In this document: positions 8,225 to 18,193 of the stretch, piece after piece
Layout: each line of letters opens with the position of its first letter
Numbering within the stretch: the stretch's first letter is position 1
Assembly: GCA_013824165.1 (NCBI GenBank)
Contig: PNNH01000032.1
Span: 1 to 51,997, forward strand
DNA length: 51,997 nucleotides
Direction: 5' to 3'
Source of the DNA: Methylibium sp.
Lineage (GTDB): Bacteria > Pseudomonadota > Gammaproteobacteria > Burkholderiales > Burkholderiaceae_C
Made by a program: the position numbers and the translations under genes
Notes under the pieces: model-generated
The model's database searches: none
What the model was told of the DNA's origin: nothing
Seen by the model: only the letters and a program-made list of their open reading frames with translations

Positions 8225-9727
8225 ATGAGCCACACGCCCGCCGAGGCCCCCAAGATCGAAGACGCCGCCAAGCCCGCCAACAGCGCCACGCCCGCGCCGC
8301 TGCTGGAGCGCCTGGTGGTCACCGAGCACAAGCTGCAGCTGGGCAAGAAGACGCTGCACTACACCGCCACCTGCGGCACTCTGGTGCTGCGCGAGCCGCA
8401 GATCAAGGACGGCGAGCACAAGGGCGAGCACACCCGCGCCAGCGTCTTCTTCATCGCCTACACGCTGAAGGACGTCAAGGATCCGGCCAAGCGGCCGCTG
8501 ACCTTCTCGTTCAACGGCGGGCCGGGCTCGTCCAGCGTGTGGCTGCACCTGGGCATCCTCGGCCCGCAGCGCGTGCCGACCGACGAGGTGGGCAACTGCG
8601 GCACGCCGCCGTTCTCGCTGACCGACAACGAGCACACGCTGCTGCTGGAGTCGGACTTGGTCTTCATCGACCCGGTGGGCACCGGCCACTCGCGCATGGC
8701 CGAGGGCCAGAAGGTGGCCGAGTTCCACGACTACCAGCGTGACCTGGACTCGGTGGGCGAGTTCATCCGCCTCTACCTGACACGCTGGAGCCGCTGGGCC
8801 AGCCCCAAATACCTGATCGGCGAGAGTTATGGCACCACGCGCAGCGCGGGCTTGTCGCGCCATCTGCAGGAGGCGCACAACATCCACCTCAACGGCCTGA
8901 TGCTGATCTCGATGGCAGTGGACTTCCAGACCCTGTCCTTCGACCACGGCAACGAACTGCCCTACCCACTCTACCTGCCCACCTATGCGGCCACCGCCTG
9001 GTATCACAAGGCTTTGCGCGAGACGCAGCAGAGCAAACCGCTGAAGCAGGTGATCGCCGAGGCCGAGGCCTTTGCCAACGGTGATTACTGGCTGGCGCTG
9101 ATGCAGGGCTCGCGCCTGGGGCTGGCCGAGCGCCAGCACATCGCCGAGACGGTGTCGCTGCACACCGGCCTGAGCAGCGACTATGTGCTGCGCTGCGATC
9201 TGCGGCCCACCGAGTTCCGCTTCTTCAAGGAACTGCTGCGCCAGCGCGGCCAGACCGTGGGCCGGCTGGACAGCCGCTTCCTCGGCCAGGACCGCGACGA
9301 CGCCGGCGAGCAGCCCGAGGAAGACGCCAGCATGAACAACCTGGTGGGTGCCTACGCGGTGGGCATCAACCGCCTACTGCGCGAGAAGCTCAACTACGAG
9401 AGCGACCAGCCCTATCTGGTGATGGCGCCGCTGTGGAAGACCTGGGCCTGGAAGGATTTCGAGAACCGCTATGTCAACGTCGGCGACAGCCTGCGCCGCG
9501 CGCTGCATGCCAACCCGGCGATGCGCGTCTATGTGGCCAGCGGCTACTTCGATCTGGCCACGCCGCATGCCGCCGGCGACTACACGCTGGCGCATTTGGG
9601 CCTGCGCGAGAACCTGCAGGGCAATATCCAGGTCAGCTATTTCGAAGCCGGGCACATGATGTACATCCACCAGCCTTCCTTGATTCAGATGGCGGCGGAT
9701 TTGCGTGTCTTTGTGCGTGGCGATTGA
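8225..9727 (+). CDS. S10 family serine carboxypeptidase-like protein
   Basis: A 500-residue alpha/beta hydrolase of peptidase family S10, which removes C-terminal residues from peptides. The motifs are complete: oxyanion segment FNGGPGSSS (about 97-105), nucleophile Ser201 in IGESYGTTR, Asp443 in SGYFDLATP and His477 in EAGHMMY. Most characterised S10 enzymes are secreted or vacuolar, but this one starts MSHTPAEAPKIEDAAK with no signal peptide, so it is predicted to be cytoplasmic or exported in another way. The ATG at 8225 was chosen because the long open frame before it has no family similarity. It is divergent from DUF429 and has 71 bases to the next gene downstream. The substrate is unknown. 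Confidence 0.9.
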   Translation: MSHTPAEAPKIEDAAKPANSATPAPLLERLVVTEHKLQLGKKTLHYTATCGTLVLREPQIKDGEHKGEHTRASVFFIAYTLKDVKDPAKRPLTFSFNGGPGSSSVWLHLGILGPQRVPTDEVGNCGTPPFSLTDNEHTLLLESDLVFIDPVGTGHSRMAEGQKVAEFHDYQRDLDSVGEFIRLYLTRWSRWASPKYLIGESYGTTRSAGLSRHLQEAHNIHLNGLMLISMAVDFQTLSFDHGNELPYPLYLPTYAATAWYHKALRETQQSKPLKQVIAEAEAFANGDYWLALMQGSRLGLAERQHIAETVSLHTGLSSDYVLRCDLRPTEFRFFKELLRQRGQTVGRLDSRFLGQDRDDAGEQPEEDASMNNLVGAYAVGINRLLREKLNYESDQPYLVMAPLWKTWAWKDFENRYVNVGDSLRRALHANPAMRVYVASGYFDLATPHAAGDYTLAHLGLRENLQGNIQVSYFEAGHMMYIHQPSLIQMAADLRVFVRGD

Positions 9728-9798
9728 ATCGCAGCGGGCTTGACGGCGGCGGCGCGGACACCGATGCTGGCAGCACCCCATCGGTCCAGCGTGCTTCC

Positions 9799-11475
9799 AT
9801 GAGCAGTGTCCCCGCCGCCAGCCCCGAGGCCTTCGAACAGCATGTCGCCCAGGCCGGCATCGACGGCCTCGATGGCCGCTACCGTGAGGCGATGCTGCAG
9901 CTCGACCGGGCCTTGGCGATCTGCCCGGACGAACGCCCCGGCGACCGCGCCCGCGCACTGGCTCTGCAGGCGCATTTCCATCCGCGCCTCGGGCAGCTGC
10001 AAGCCAGTGTGCGCTGCGCCAGCCAGGCCGTGGTGCTGGCCGAGCCGTTGGGCGACGACGCGGTGCTGGCCGATGCGCTGACTTCGCTGACCTTTGTCTA
10101 CGCGCAGCTGCTGATGGGGCGCGACGCCCTGAGCTGCGGCTTGCGCGCCTTGGCTGCGGCGCGACGTTGCGGCGATGCAGCGCGTGAAGGCTGGGCGCTG
10201 AACCGCATTGGCGTCGCTCATGCCAGCCTGGAGAATCCAGCGCGCGGCTGCGAAACCACCGAGCAAGCCCTGACCCTGGCGCTGGACAACGGCCTGACCG
10301 AGCTGGCCTTCGGCTGCCTGAACAACCTCGCCTACTTCTGGCTGGAGCGCCACAACGACGCCATCAAGCGTGGCGACGCCACCATGCTGGAGCTGTCGCG
10401 GCGCCAGGCCCTTGAACTGGCCGAGCAGGCAACACGGGCGGCGCGGCGCGCCTCCAGCCCGTTCACGATCGCGGTGGCGCTGTCCAACCTCTGCGAGGCC
10501 CTGCTGATCGGCAACGACGGCGAGACTGCGCTGGCGCTGATCGACGAGTATGAGGCCCTCTCGCGGCGCCACGGCTATGGTGAGCTGGCCCAGCAAGCCG
10601 CCACACAGCGCGCCCAGCTGCTGCGGGCCAAGGGCCTGCTGCGGCCCTCACTCGACCACCTTCAGGCACTCAAGCGCGGCGATGCCGGAGCACTGAGCCC
10701 GAAGCTGCTGCGCAGCGTGACCCGGGCTCTGTACACGACCCACAAGGAGTGCGGCGACTATGGCGAGGCGCTGGCAGCGCTGGAACAGCTGGTGGATCTG
10801 GAGCGCCAGATTGCGCAGGACACGATGGCGCTGCAGGGCGAGGTGCTGTTGATCCGCGAAGAAATCTCCCAAGCCCAGGAGCGCGCCGATGTGGCGCAGC
10901 GCGATGCCGATCGCGAGCGCGAACGCGCCGGCGAGCTTGAGCGCGAGCAGCAGCGCCTGCGCGACGAGGCAGCCGCCTGGGATCGCGCGGCGCATGAGGA
11001 TGCTTTGACCGGCCTGCACAACCGCCGCCATGCCGATGCGGTGCTGCAGACGCTGGCCGAAAGCGCACGCCATGACGGCCGGCCGCTGGTACTGGCGATG
11101 GCCGATGTCGACCACTTCAAGCGCATCAACGACGAGCACGGTCATGCGGTGGGTGACCGCGTGCTGCAGCAGCTGGCGCTGCTGCTGCGCCACGGCCTGC
11201 GCGACGCCGACCTGCTGGCGCGCATCGGCGGCGAAGAGTTCCTGATCGGCCTGCTGAACATGGGCACGGCCAAGGCGCAGGAGGTGTGCGAACGCCTGCG
11301 CCAGTCGGTCGCCAGCCACGACTGGAACGATGTGGCGCCGGGGCTGCAGGTGACGGTCAGCATCGGCGTTGCAGCGGCCGACGTTGCGGTGGACGCGCAG
11401 CGCATGTTCGAGCGTGCGGATCGCGCGCTCTACGCGGCCAAGAACGGGGGACGCAACCGGGTCGAGCTGGGATAG
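9799..11475 (+). CDS. soluble diguanylate cyclase with N-terminal TPR-like repeats
   Basis: A 558-residue cytoplasmic protein. Residues about 10-335 are helical TPR-like repeats (for example DGRYREAMLQLDRALAI and GDYGEALAALEQLVDLE). Residues about 340-395 form a charged coiled coil (QERADVAQRDADRERER) that should dimerise the output. A GGDEF domain (about 398-558) follows, with EDALTGLHNRR, ADVDHFKRIND and an active GGEEF at 477-481. An RxxD inhibitory site (R468-D471) is present. It should therefore make cyclic-di-GMP from two GTP under control of a protein or peptide bound by the repeats. The ATG at 9799 precedes a plausible N-terminus, and the upstream open frame is a shadow of the carboxypeptidase gene. 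No receiver or membrane segment is present. Confidence 0.9.
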   Translation: MSSVPAASPEAFEQHVAQAGIDGLDGRYREAMLQLDRALAICPDERPGDRARALALQAHFHPRLGQLQASVRCASQAVVLAEPLGDDAVLADALTSLTFVYAQLLMGRDALSCGLRALAAARRCGDAAREGWALNRIGVAHASLENPARGCETTEQALTLALDNGLTELAFGCLNNLAYFWLERHNDAIKRGDATMLELSRRQALELAEQATRAARRASSPFTIAVALSNLCEALLIGNDGETALALIDEYEALSRRHGYGELAQQAATQRAQLLRAKGLLRPSLDHLQALKRGDAGALSPKLLRSVTRALYTTHKECGDYGEALAALEQLVDLERQIAQDTMALQGEVLLIREEISQAQERADVAQRDADRERERAGELEREQQRLRDEAAAWDRAAHEDALTGLHNRRHADAVLQTLAESARHDGRPLVLAMADVDHFKRINDEHGHAVGDRVLQQLALLLRHGLRDADLLARIGGEEFLIGLLNMGTAKAQEVCERLRQSVASHDWNDVAPGLQVTVSIGVAAADVAVDAQRMFERADRALYAAKNGGRNRVELG

Positions 11476-11519
11476 CCGGCGTACAGTCAGCCGCGTTGCG
11501 TCCCCAACTTCTTCCTGCC

Positions 11520-12572
11520 ATGAACCCTGCTCTCGTAGACGTGCTGCGCGGCAGCCATCTTGAATCGCTGCATGCCGGCGCGCTGGCCATCGTCGATGCC
11601 GACGGGCACAGCGTCTGCGCGCTCGGCGATGTTGGGCATCCAATCTTTCCGCGCTCGGCCTGCAAGGTGCTGCAGGCGCTGCCGCTGGTGGCCAGCGGCG
11701 CGGCCGAGCGCTTCGGCTTCAACGATGCAGAGTTGTCCATCGCCTGCGCCTCGCACAACGGCGAGCCCGAGCATGCGGCCACCTCTCTGGGCATGCTGCG
11801 CAAACTCGGCCTCGATGAGCGCGCGCTGGAATGCGGCACTCAATGGCCCAGCCGCGAACCGGTGCTGCGCGGCATGATCGAACGCCGCGAAACCGCCAGC
11901 GCACTGCACAACAACTGCTCCGGCAAGCATGCAGGCTTCGTCTGCCTGGGCTGCCAACTGGCCATCGCCGAGGGGCGCGATCCGGCCGAGTTCGTGCACG
12001 GCTACATCGCGCCCGAGCATCCGGTGATGCGCGAGGTGTCGGCCGCGCTGGCCGCCGCCACCAGCACCGACTTGACGCGCGCACCGCGCGGCACTGATGG
12101 CTGCTCCATCCCCACTTTCGGCATTGCATTGAAGAATCTGGCGCTGTCCTTCGCGCGCGTCGGCACCGGCCAAGGGCTGAGCGAGGGCCATGCGCGCGCG
12201 GCACGGCGCCTGCGCCAGGCCGTGGCGCGCGAGCCCTTCTATGTCGCCGGCTCTGGCCGTTTCGATACGCTGGTGATGCAGGCCTTGGGCGAGCGCGTGT
12301 TCTGCAAGGTCGGCGCCGAAGGCGTCTATTGCGCGGCGCTGCCCGAGCGGGGCTGGGGCGTGGCGATCAAGATCGACGATGGCGCGGTGCGCGGCGTCGA
12401 GGTGGTGATGGCGGCCATCATCGAGGCCCTGCTGAGCCTGGACGAGGCACAGGCCGCGCTGATCGGCAGCTACGCCAGGCCCGTCCTGCAGAACTGGCGC
12501 GGCACCGAGGTGGGCAGCCTGCGCCCGACGCCGGCCTTGCTGCAGGCGCTATCGGGATTCAGGCCAGCTTGA
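11520..12572 (+). CDS. L-asparaginase II (thermolabile, Rhizobium-type family)
   Basis: A 350-residue cytoplasmic protein of the Asparaginase_II family, the group of the inducible Rhizobium etli enzyme and unrelated to E. coli AnsB. It hydrolyses L-asparagine to aspartate and ammonia. Family segments: [13 protein letters not shown] near the N-terminus, [25 protein letters not shown] (the conserved Ser/Lys/His-bearing core), [17 protein letters not shown] and [25 protein letters not shown]. Length and start match the family. It begins 44 bases after the TPR-GGDEF gene. Its last 14 bases overlap the 3' end of the convergent chemoreceptor gene. Confidence 0.9.
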   Translation: MNPALVDVLRGSHLESLHAGALAIVDADGHSVCALGDVGHPIFPRSACKVLQALPLVASGAAERFGFNDAELSIACASHNGEPEHAATSLGMLRKLGLDERALECGTQWPSREPVLRGMIERRETASALHNNCSGKHAGFVCLGCQLAIAEGRDPAEFVHGYIAPEHPVMREVSAALAAATSTDLTRAPRGTDGCSIPTFGIALKNLALSFARVGTGQGLSEGHARAARRLRQAVAREPFYVAGSGRFDTLVMQALGERVFCKVGAEGVYCAALPERGWGVAIKIDDGAVRGVEVVMAAIIEALLSLDEAQAALIGSYARPVLQNWRGTEVGSLRPTPALLQALSGFRPA

Positions 12573-14115
12573 ACACCGCCACCGTGCCGGCCAGCTGATC
12601 GGCCTGCAGTTGCAGGCTCTGCGCCGCGGCGGCGCTCTGTTCCACCAGGGCTGCGTTCTGCTGGGTCATGGAATCCAGCGTCTGGATCGCCTGGCCGATC
12701 TGGGCAATGCCGTCGCGCTGCTCGCTGCTGGCGCTGCTGATTTCACCGACGATACCGTTGACCCGCTCGATCGAGGCGACGATGGCCTGCATGGTCTGGC
12801 CCGCCCGCTCCACCAGTGCAGAACCGCTCTCGACGCTCTCGCCGCTGCTGCTGATCAGGCTCTTTATTTCCTTGGCGGCATCGGCTGAGCGCTGGGCCAG
12901 CGCCCGCACCTCGGAGGCCACCACCGCAAAGCCGCGGCCCTGCTCACCCGCCCGCGCCGCCTCGACCGCCGCATTCAAGGCCAGGATATTGGTCTGGAAG
13001 GCGATGCCGTCGATGACGCCGATGATGTCGGCGATCTTGGTGGAGGACTGGCTGATGCGCCCCATGGTCTGCACCACCTCGCCAACCTCCGAGCCGCCGC
13101 GCCGCGCCACTTCAGCCGCTTCACGCGCCAACTGGCTGGCCGTCTGGGCGGCTTCGGCGTTGTGGCTGACGCTGGCGGTCAGCTGCTCCATCGCCGAGGC
13201 CGTCTCCTCCAGGTTCGAGGCAGCCTGCTCGGTACGCATGCTCAGGTCTTGGCTGCCGACGGCCACCTCGCGCGAGGCCGTGGCGATGCCGTCGGTGGCG
13301 CTGCGCACGCCGGACACCACCTCGCGTAGCGCCGACTGCATCTCGTCCACGCTGCGCATCATCGCGGCCGTCTCATCGGCGCCCTCGGTCGAGATCGGCT
13401 GGCTCAGATCGCGCTGCGCGATCTGCCGCGCGCTGGCCACCGCCTCGCCCAGCGGCTTCAGAATCGAGCGCAGATTGAAGAGAGTGAAGGCCAGGATCAC
13501 CGCAATGCTGATCGCCATCACCAGCATCAGCGACCAGCGGATGCGGGCTTCCTCCTTGGCCAGCCGGGCCACTTCGGAATCGGCATGGTCATCGATCAGC
13601 TTGGTCATCTCGGCCAGCTGCTTGTCGAGCTCGCGCACCGGGCCCTTGATCGGCTCGGTGGCCTGGTTGGCCGAAGCCGTATCGGCAAATTCGCCCTTCA
13701 CCAGGCGAGCGTGAATGCCCTGGAAGCCACTGCGGTAGGCCTGCAGCGACTTCACCATCTCGGGCGGCAGCTTCTTGACCGACGGTGCGATGTCCAGCTT
13801 CTCGATGGTGCCCAGTCCCTGGACGACCTTCTCGAAGGTGGACTCCCAGTCGTTCTTGTAGCGTTCGACCAGCTTCGCATCGGCCAGATTGATGAGCAGG
13901 TCCTTCTCATAGCGGCGCAGATTGCCGACACCCGCCCGGATATTGGCGAGGTTGCTCAAGGAGACAACGTCGTTGTCCGCGTAATGCGCGAACTGCAAGC
14001 GGGCCTGCGCCAGGCTCCACAGGCCGTAACCACCGATCAGCACCAGCATCAGCACCGCCATGCCCGACAGCGCGAACAAACGAGCCCGTATGGTGAAGTG
14101 ACGCAGATTCAGCAT
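12559..14115 (-). CDS. methyl-accepting chemotaxis protein
   Basis: A 518-residue transmembrane chemoreceptor. TM1 spans about 13-34 and TM2 about 191-213, with a four-helix-bundle type periplasmic sensor between them (charged, helical, no Cys). HAMP follows (about 212-265), then the signalling domain with the highly conserved hairpin tip [20 protein letters not shown] and [18 protein letters not shown]. The C-terminus ends TVAVFKLA with no CheR-docking pentapeptide. GGAGG six to nine bases before the ATG supports the start. The gene lies 102 bases after hutF on the same strand, so read-through from the hut operon is possible and it might sense a hut substrate, but nothing in the sequence proves the ligand. 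Its 3' end overlaps the asparaginase gene convergently. Confidence 0.95.
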   Translation of the reverse strand: MLNLRHFTIRARLFALSGMAVLMLVLIGGYGLWSLAQARLQFAHYADNDVVSLSNLANIRAGVGNLRRYEKDLLINLADAKLVERYKNDWESTFEKVVQGLGTIEKLDIAPSVKKLPPEMVKSLQAYRSGFQGIHARLVKGEFADTASANQATEPIKGPVRELDKQLAEMTKLIDDHADSEVARLAKEEARIRWSLMLVMAISIAVILAFTLFNLRSILKPLGEAVASARQIAQRDLSQPISTEGADETAAMMRSVDEMQSALREVVSGVRSATDGIATASREVAVGSQDLSMRTEQAASNLEETASAMEQLTASVSHNAEAAQTASQLAREAAEVARRGGSEVGEVVQTMGRISQSSTKIADIIGVIDGIAFQTNILALNAAVEAARAGEQGRGFAVVASEVRALAQRSADAAKEIKSLISSSGESVESGSALVERAGQTMQAIVASIERVNGIVGEISSASSEQRDGIAQIGQAIQTLDSMTQQNAALVEQSAAAAQSLQLQADQLAGTVAVFKLA

Positions 14116-14217
14116 GATTCAACCTCCACGCTTGCGCATTGACCGCCAGTGGCTTGCAGCCTACAGACAGTTGGCTCGAATGGAAAGCGCTAGGTCGGCG
14201 CGTCGCCGGAAATGGGG

Positions 14218-15600
14218 TCAGGCCTTGCCGTGCAGATCCAGCATCGTGGCGGCGAAGCCCGCGGACAGCGCCGCCACGGCACTGCGCGCGCCCTCGCCCC
14301 AGCGGCATTGCCCGCCGACAAAGACCTGCTCGATCGCGCTGGCCTGGGTGGCAAATACCAGGCCGTCCATCAGGGCCGCGTCAGGCAGGCCGAGCAGGCC
14401 GCTGGCCTGCGGGTTCAGCACCAGGAAGTCGGCACGCGCGCCGGGCTGCAGGCCCCAGCGCTGAAAGCCGGCCGGCGCGGCACTGCCGGCTCGGCAGGCT
14501 TCGAACAGGCGCGCGGCCGTCGACGGCTGGCTCTGCGGCTGCGCCGCCACATTGCGCCGCTGCAGGCCCAGGCGCTGGCCGTATTCCAGCCAGCGCAGCT
14601 CCTGAACCCAGTCGCGCGTGACATGACTGTCAGAGCCCAGGCTGATGGGCACGTTCATTGCCAGCCAGTCGGGCAGATCACACAAGCCATCGCCCAAATT
14701 GGCCTCGGTGCCGGGGCAGATCACGATGCCGGCGCCGCTGGCGGCCACCTGTTCGATTTCCTGCGGCGTGCTGTGCGTCGCATGCACCAGCTGCCAGCGG
14801 GCATCCGGAGCAAACTCATTGCACAAATACTGCATCGGCCGCTGGCCGGTCGCCGCCAGGCAGTCCTGCACCTCGGCCTGCTGCTCGCTGATGTGGATGT
14901 GGATCGGCCGCTCGGCATCGCCGACCAGCGCCTGCAGGGCGCGGATGTCCGATGCATGGGCGGCGCGCAGCGAGTGCAGCGCCACGCCGGCATTCAGCAG
15001 CGGCCGTCCCGCTGCGTTGATGCGCTGGCTGGCCTGCCAGACCCAGTCGGCATCGGTAGCGAAGCGGCGCTGGTCAGGCCGCAGCGCCGGCTGCGCGAAA
15101 CCGGCATGGGCATAAAGCACCGGCAGCAGAGTCAGGCCGATGCCCACCTCCTCGGCCGCCTCGGCCAAGGCCCAGGCCATCGCCAGATCATCGTCGTAGC
15201 GGCTGCCGTCGGGCTGATGCTGCAGGTAATGGAACTCGCAGACCTGCGTGTAGCCGCCCTGCAGCAGCTCCAGATAGAGATGGCGGGCGATCACCTTGAG
15301 CTGCGCGGGCGTAATGCGCAGGGCGACGCCATACATGCGGTCGCGCCAGGACCAGAAGTCATCGTGCGCGCTGTCACGCCGCTCGGCCAGGCCGGCAAAG
15401 GCGCGCTGAAAGGCATGACTGTGTGCGTTCACCAGGCTGGGCAGCACCGGGCCGGCGAGGCGCTGCGCACCCGGCGGGCAGGTTTGAGCGGGCAAGACCT
15501 GGCCCCAGTGCCCGCGCGCGTCGACGTCCAGCAGCACATCGCGCTGCCAATGCCCGTCCACCCAGGCCAGATCGGCAAAAAAGCGGGCAGCGGGCTTCAT
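14218..15600 (-). CDS. hutF: formimidoylglutamate deiminase (histidine degradation)
   Basis: A 460-residue amidohydrolase converting N-formimino-L-glutamate to N-formyl-L-glutamate and ammonia, step four of the five-step histidine pathway. Visible metal and catalytic segments: NAHSHAFQRAFAG, GVALHSLRAAH, HIHISEQQAEV, HATHST and SLGSDSHVTRDWVQEL. Its ATG overlaps the hutG stop (ATGA at 15597-15600), so the two are translationally coupled, which suits their consecutive reactions. It is the last gene of the leftward hut operon. No clear terminator was seen in the 102 bases before the chemoreceptor gene. Confidence 0.95.
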   Translation of the reverse strand: MKPAARFFADLAWVDGHWQRDVLLDVDARGHWGQVLPAQTCPPGAQRLAGPVLPSLVNAHSHAFQRAFAGLAERRDSAHDDFWSWRDRMYGVALRITPAQLKVIARHLYLELLQGGYTQVCEFHYLQHQPDGSRYDDDLAMAWALAEAAEEVGIGLTLLPVLYAHAGFAQPALRPDQRRFATDADWVWQASQRINAAGRPLLNAGVALHSLRAAHASDIRALQALVGDAERPIHIHISEQQAEVQDCLAATGQRPMQYLCNEFAPDARWQLVHATHSTPQEIEQVAASGAGIVICPGTEANLGDGLCDLPDWLAMNVPISLGSDSHVTRDWVQELRWLEYGQRLGLQRRNVAAQPQSQPSTAARLFEACRAGSAAPAGFQRWGLQPGARADFLVLNPQASGLLGLPDAALMDGLVFATQASAIEQVFVGGQCRWGEGARSAVAALSAGFAATMLDLHGKA

Positions 15601-16400
15601 GCCGCCGGCTTCCAGTCCAGCAGGGTCTGCAGCAACTGGCGCAGCAACGGCTGCACGCGCGCGGCCAGCGTTTCGTCGTAGGCAAAGCTGCCGTCTTCGG
15701 CCATATAGCAGCGCCAGCACATCTCCAGCTGCACCGCATGCCAGCCCTTGGCCGGCTGGCCGTAGTGGCGAGTGATGAAGCCGCCCTTGAAGCGGCCGTT
15801 GACCACCTGGGTGTAATCGCTCTGCTGCGCCAGCAGCGCGCCCAATGACTCGGTGATGACCGGGTCGCAGCTGCGGCCCTCGACGGTGCCAAGGTTCAGA
15901 TCCGGCAGCCGGCCGTCGAACAGCCAGGGCAGCTCGGAACGGATGCTGTGGGCGTCGAACAGCAGCGCATGACCATGTAGCGCCTTCAGCCGGCTCATCT
16001 CGGCATTGAGCGCGCGGTGGTAAGGCAGCCAGTAGCTCTGGCGGCGGCGCAGCTTCTCGGCCTCGCCGGGCGCCTGGCCGTCCAGATAGAGCGGCTCGCC
16101 GCTGAAGAAGCGCGTCGGGCACAACTCGGTGTTGGAGGCGCCCGGGTACATCGGCGTGTCCTCGGGCGGGCGGTTCAGGTCGATCAGGTAGCGCGAGTAA
16201 TGCGGAACGATCAGGCTGGCGCCCAGCGCCTCTGCCAGCTCGCCATAAAGGCGTTCAAGATGCCAGTCGGTGTCTTCCACCGCCAGCGCGCGCGGCTGGT
16301 AGCGGGGCTGCTGGTCCTCGGGGATGGCGGTGCCCACATGCGGCATGCTGATCAGCAGCGGCGTGCGGCCCTGGCGAAGTTTGAATACGGGGGCGTTCAT
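15597..16400 (-). CDS. hutG: N-formylglutamate deformylase (histidine degradation)
   Basis: A 267-residue metal-dependent amidohydrolase of the N-formylglutamate amidohydrolase family. It splits N-formyl-L-glutamate into glutamate and formate, the last hut step. Segments: LLISMPHVGTAIP, DTDWHLERLY, RYLIDLNRPPED, FDAHSIRSELPWLFDG, DLNLGT and GGFITRHYG. The pairing with hutF shows that the five-enzyme route, which yields formate, is used rather than direct formiminoglutamase. The start lies 24 bases after the hutI stop and the end overlaps hutF by four bases. Confidence 0.95.
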   Translation of the reverse strand: MNAPVFKLRQGRTPLLISMPHVGTAIPEDQQPRYQPRALAVEDTDWHLERLYGELAEALGASLIVPHYSRYLIDLNRPPEDTPMYPGASNTELCPTRFFSGEPLYLDGQAPGEAEKLRRRQSYWLPYHRALNAEMSRLKALHGHALLFDAHSIRSELPWLFDGRLPDLNLGTVEGRSCDPVITESLGALLAQQSDYTQVVNGRFKGGFITRHYGQPAKGWHAVQLEMCWRCYMAEDGSFAYDETLAARVQPLLRQLLQTLLDWKPAA

Positions 16401-16424
16401 GGTGGTGCTCGATCGGTGCTTCAG

Positions 16425-17639
16425 TCAATTGCCGCTGCTCTTGCCGCCACAAACGCGCTGCAGCAGCGGATTGCGGCCGAAGTAGTAGGCCAGCTCGCGC
16501 GGATGGGCCACGTCCCAGACGCAGAAGTCGGCGCGCAGCCCGGCGGCCAGTCGGCCGCGATCGGCCAGGCCCAGCGCGCGGGCAGCATGCATCGTCATAC
16601 CGCGCAAGGCTTCTTCCGGCGTCAGGCGGAACAGCGTGCAGGCCATGTTGAGCATCAGCAGCGGCGACAGCACCGGCGAGGTGCCGGGGTTGTGGTCGGT
16701 GGCGATGGCCATCGGCACGCCGGCCTCGCGCAGGGCCTGCACCGGCGGTAGCTTGGTCTCGCGCAGAAAGTAGTAGGCGCCGGGCAGCAGCACCGCCACC
16801 GTGCCGCTGCGCGCCATCGCGCCAATGCCCTCGGCGCTGAGGTATTCCAGATGGTCGCAGGAGAGTGCTGAGAATTCAGCCGCCAGCTGCGTGCCACCCT
16901 GGTCGCTGAGTTGCTCGGCATGCAGCTTGACTGACAGGCCCAGGCGCTTGGCCGTCTCGAAAACGCGGCGCGTCTGCGCCGGCGTGAAACCAATGCCCTC
17001 GCAGAAGGCATCGACCGCATCCACCAGGCCCAGGCCCTGCAACTCGGGCATCCAGTCGCACAGCGCCTGCACATAGTCATCCTGCCGGCCGGCGAATTCG
17101 GGCGGCAGCGCATGGGCGCCGAGATAGCTGCTACGCACCGTCAGCGCCAGCTCCTTGCCCAACCGGCGCGCCACGCGCAGCTGCTTGGCCTCGTCGATCA
17201 GACTCAGCCCATAGCCGGACTTCACTTCCAGCGTGCACACGCCCTCGCCCATCAGAGCCTGGGCGCGCTTGGCGGCCTGCTTGAAGAGCTCGTCTTCGCT
17301 GGCTTCACGCGTTGCGGCCACGGTGGAGCGGATGCCGCCACCGGCGCGCGCGATCTCTTCATAGCTGGCGCCCTGCAGGCGCAGCTCGAACTCATGCGCG
17401 CGCTGCCCGCCGTAGACCAGATGGGTGTGGCAGTCGATCAGCCCTGGCGTCACCACTGCGCCGCGCAGGTCATGCCGGCGCAGCGTGCCCGCAGCCAGCT
17501 CGGGCGAGAGCTGGGCAGCCTCGCCCACCCAGAGGATGCGATCACCCTCGGTGAGCAGCGCGCCGTTCGCGATCCAGCCCCAGGGCGCGTCGCCGTCCAG
17601 CGTGGCCAGCTGAGCGTTGTGCCACAGCACGCGGCTCAT
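16425..17639 (-). CDS. hutI: imidazolonepropionase (histidine degradation)
   Basis: A 404-residue amidohydrolase hydrolysing 4-imidazolone-5-propionate to N-formimino-L-glutamate, step three of the pathway. Metal ligands and signatures: [56 protein letters not shown] and [10 protein letters not shown]. The start chosen is ATG 17639, which overlaps the hutD stop as ATGA (17636-17639) and gives the family N-terminus [16 protein letters not shown]; an in-frame Met 33 bases upstream is unlikely. Confidence 0.95.
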   Translation of the reverse strand: MSRVLWHNAQLATLDGDAPWGWIANGALLTEGDRILWVGEAAQLSPELAAGTLRRHDLRGAVVTPGLIDCHTHLVYGGQRAHEFELRLQGASYEEIARAGGGIRSTVAATREASEDELFKQAAKRAQALMGEGVCTLEVKSGYGLSLIDEAKQLRVARRLGKELALTVRSSYLGAHALPPEFAGRQDDYVQALCDWMPELQGLGLVDAVDAFCEGIGFTPAQTRRVFETAKRLGLSVKLHAEQLSDQGGTQLAAEFSALSCDHLEYLSAEGIGAMARSGTVAVLLPGAYYFLRETKLPPVQALREAGVPMAIATDHNPGTSPVLSPLLMLNMACTLFRLTPEEALRGMTMHAARALGLADRGRLAAGLRADFCVWDVAHPRELAYYFGRNPLLQRVCGGKSSGN

Positions 17640-18193
17640 GCCGGCAGCTCCTCGCGGCTCCAGCGCAGCCACCAGGCCGCGCCCCGCCCTTCGAAAGACA
17701 GCGCCTGATCGGCCGGCTGCTCACACCAGGCCAGGCTTTGCGGCGCCAGTGTCATGCGCCGGGCGCCATGCACCAGCACGCCGCCCTCGGCAGTGAACAG
17801 GCCCAGCCAGTCAGCGCGGCCATGAGCCAGCGGCTGGGCCGCCGGCAGCAGCTCGAAGCGGCCCTGGCCGCGGCGGTGCATCGCATTGAAGTCGCGCGTC
17901 GGGCCGGCGATCAGCGTGCAGTCTGGGCCCAGCACGCCGTCAAAGCTCAGGGGCTCGTCGCCCGGCAGCAGCTCGTAATCGTAGAGCCGGATGCCGGCGC
18001 CCTGCAGCACGGCGATCCAGCGCTGCACACCGTCGAAGGCCGAGAACGGTCCGTCCTGCTCGATATCGGCCACGCTGAAGCGCAGCAGCCAGTCGCTCGC
18101 ATGCGGCCAGGCCAGCAGCTCGCGCGTCCAGCCGCCACCGTTCTTCCAGCGCTGCGGCTGCACATCGGCCGCACTGAGATGACTCCAGCTCAT
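17636..18193 (-). CDS. hutD: HutD family protein, presumed governor of hut activity
   Basis: A 185-residue cupin-like protein of the HutD family. Segments: [49 protein letters not shown] and RDFNAMHRR. In Pseudomonas, HutD has been proposed to act as a governor that caps hut expression, perhaps by binding urocanate or formylated intermediates. The biochemical activity is still uncertain. ATGA overlaps join it to hutC upstream (18190-18193) and to hutI downstream, so the three proteins should be made in step. Placement right after the repressor supports a regulatory role. Confidence 0.88.
   Translation of the reverse strand: MSWSHLSAADVQPQRWKNGGGWTRELLAWPHASDWLLRFSVADIEQDGPFSAFDGVQRWIAVLQGAGIRLYDYELLPGDEPLSFDGVLGPDCTLIAGPTRDFNAMHRRGQGRFELLPAAQPLAHGRADWLGLFTAEGGVLVHGARRMTLAPQSLAWCEQPADQALSFEGRGAAWWLRWSREELPA

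Noticed and set aside
8171-9163. Upstream extension of the DUF429 frame to 608 codons
   Set aside because: The extension is antisense to the S10 carboxypeptidase and has no similarity to DUF429; the family N-terminus starts at 8170.
15601-16122. Upstream extension of hutF to 634 codons
   Set aside because: It overlaps hutG out of frame; the hutF ATG at 15600 fits the family and the ATGA junction.
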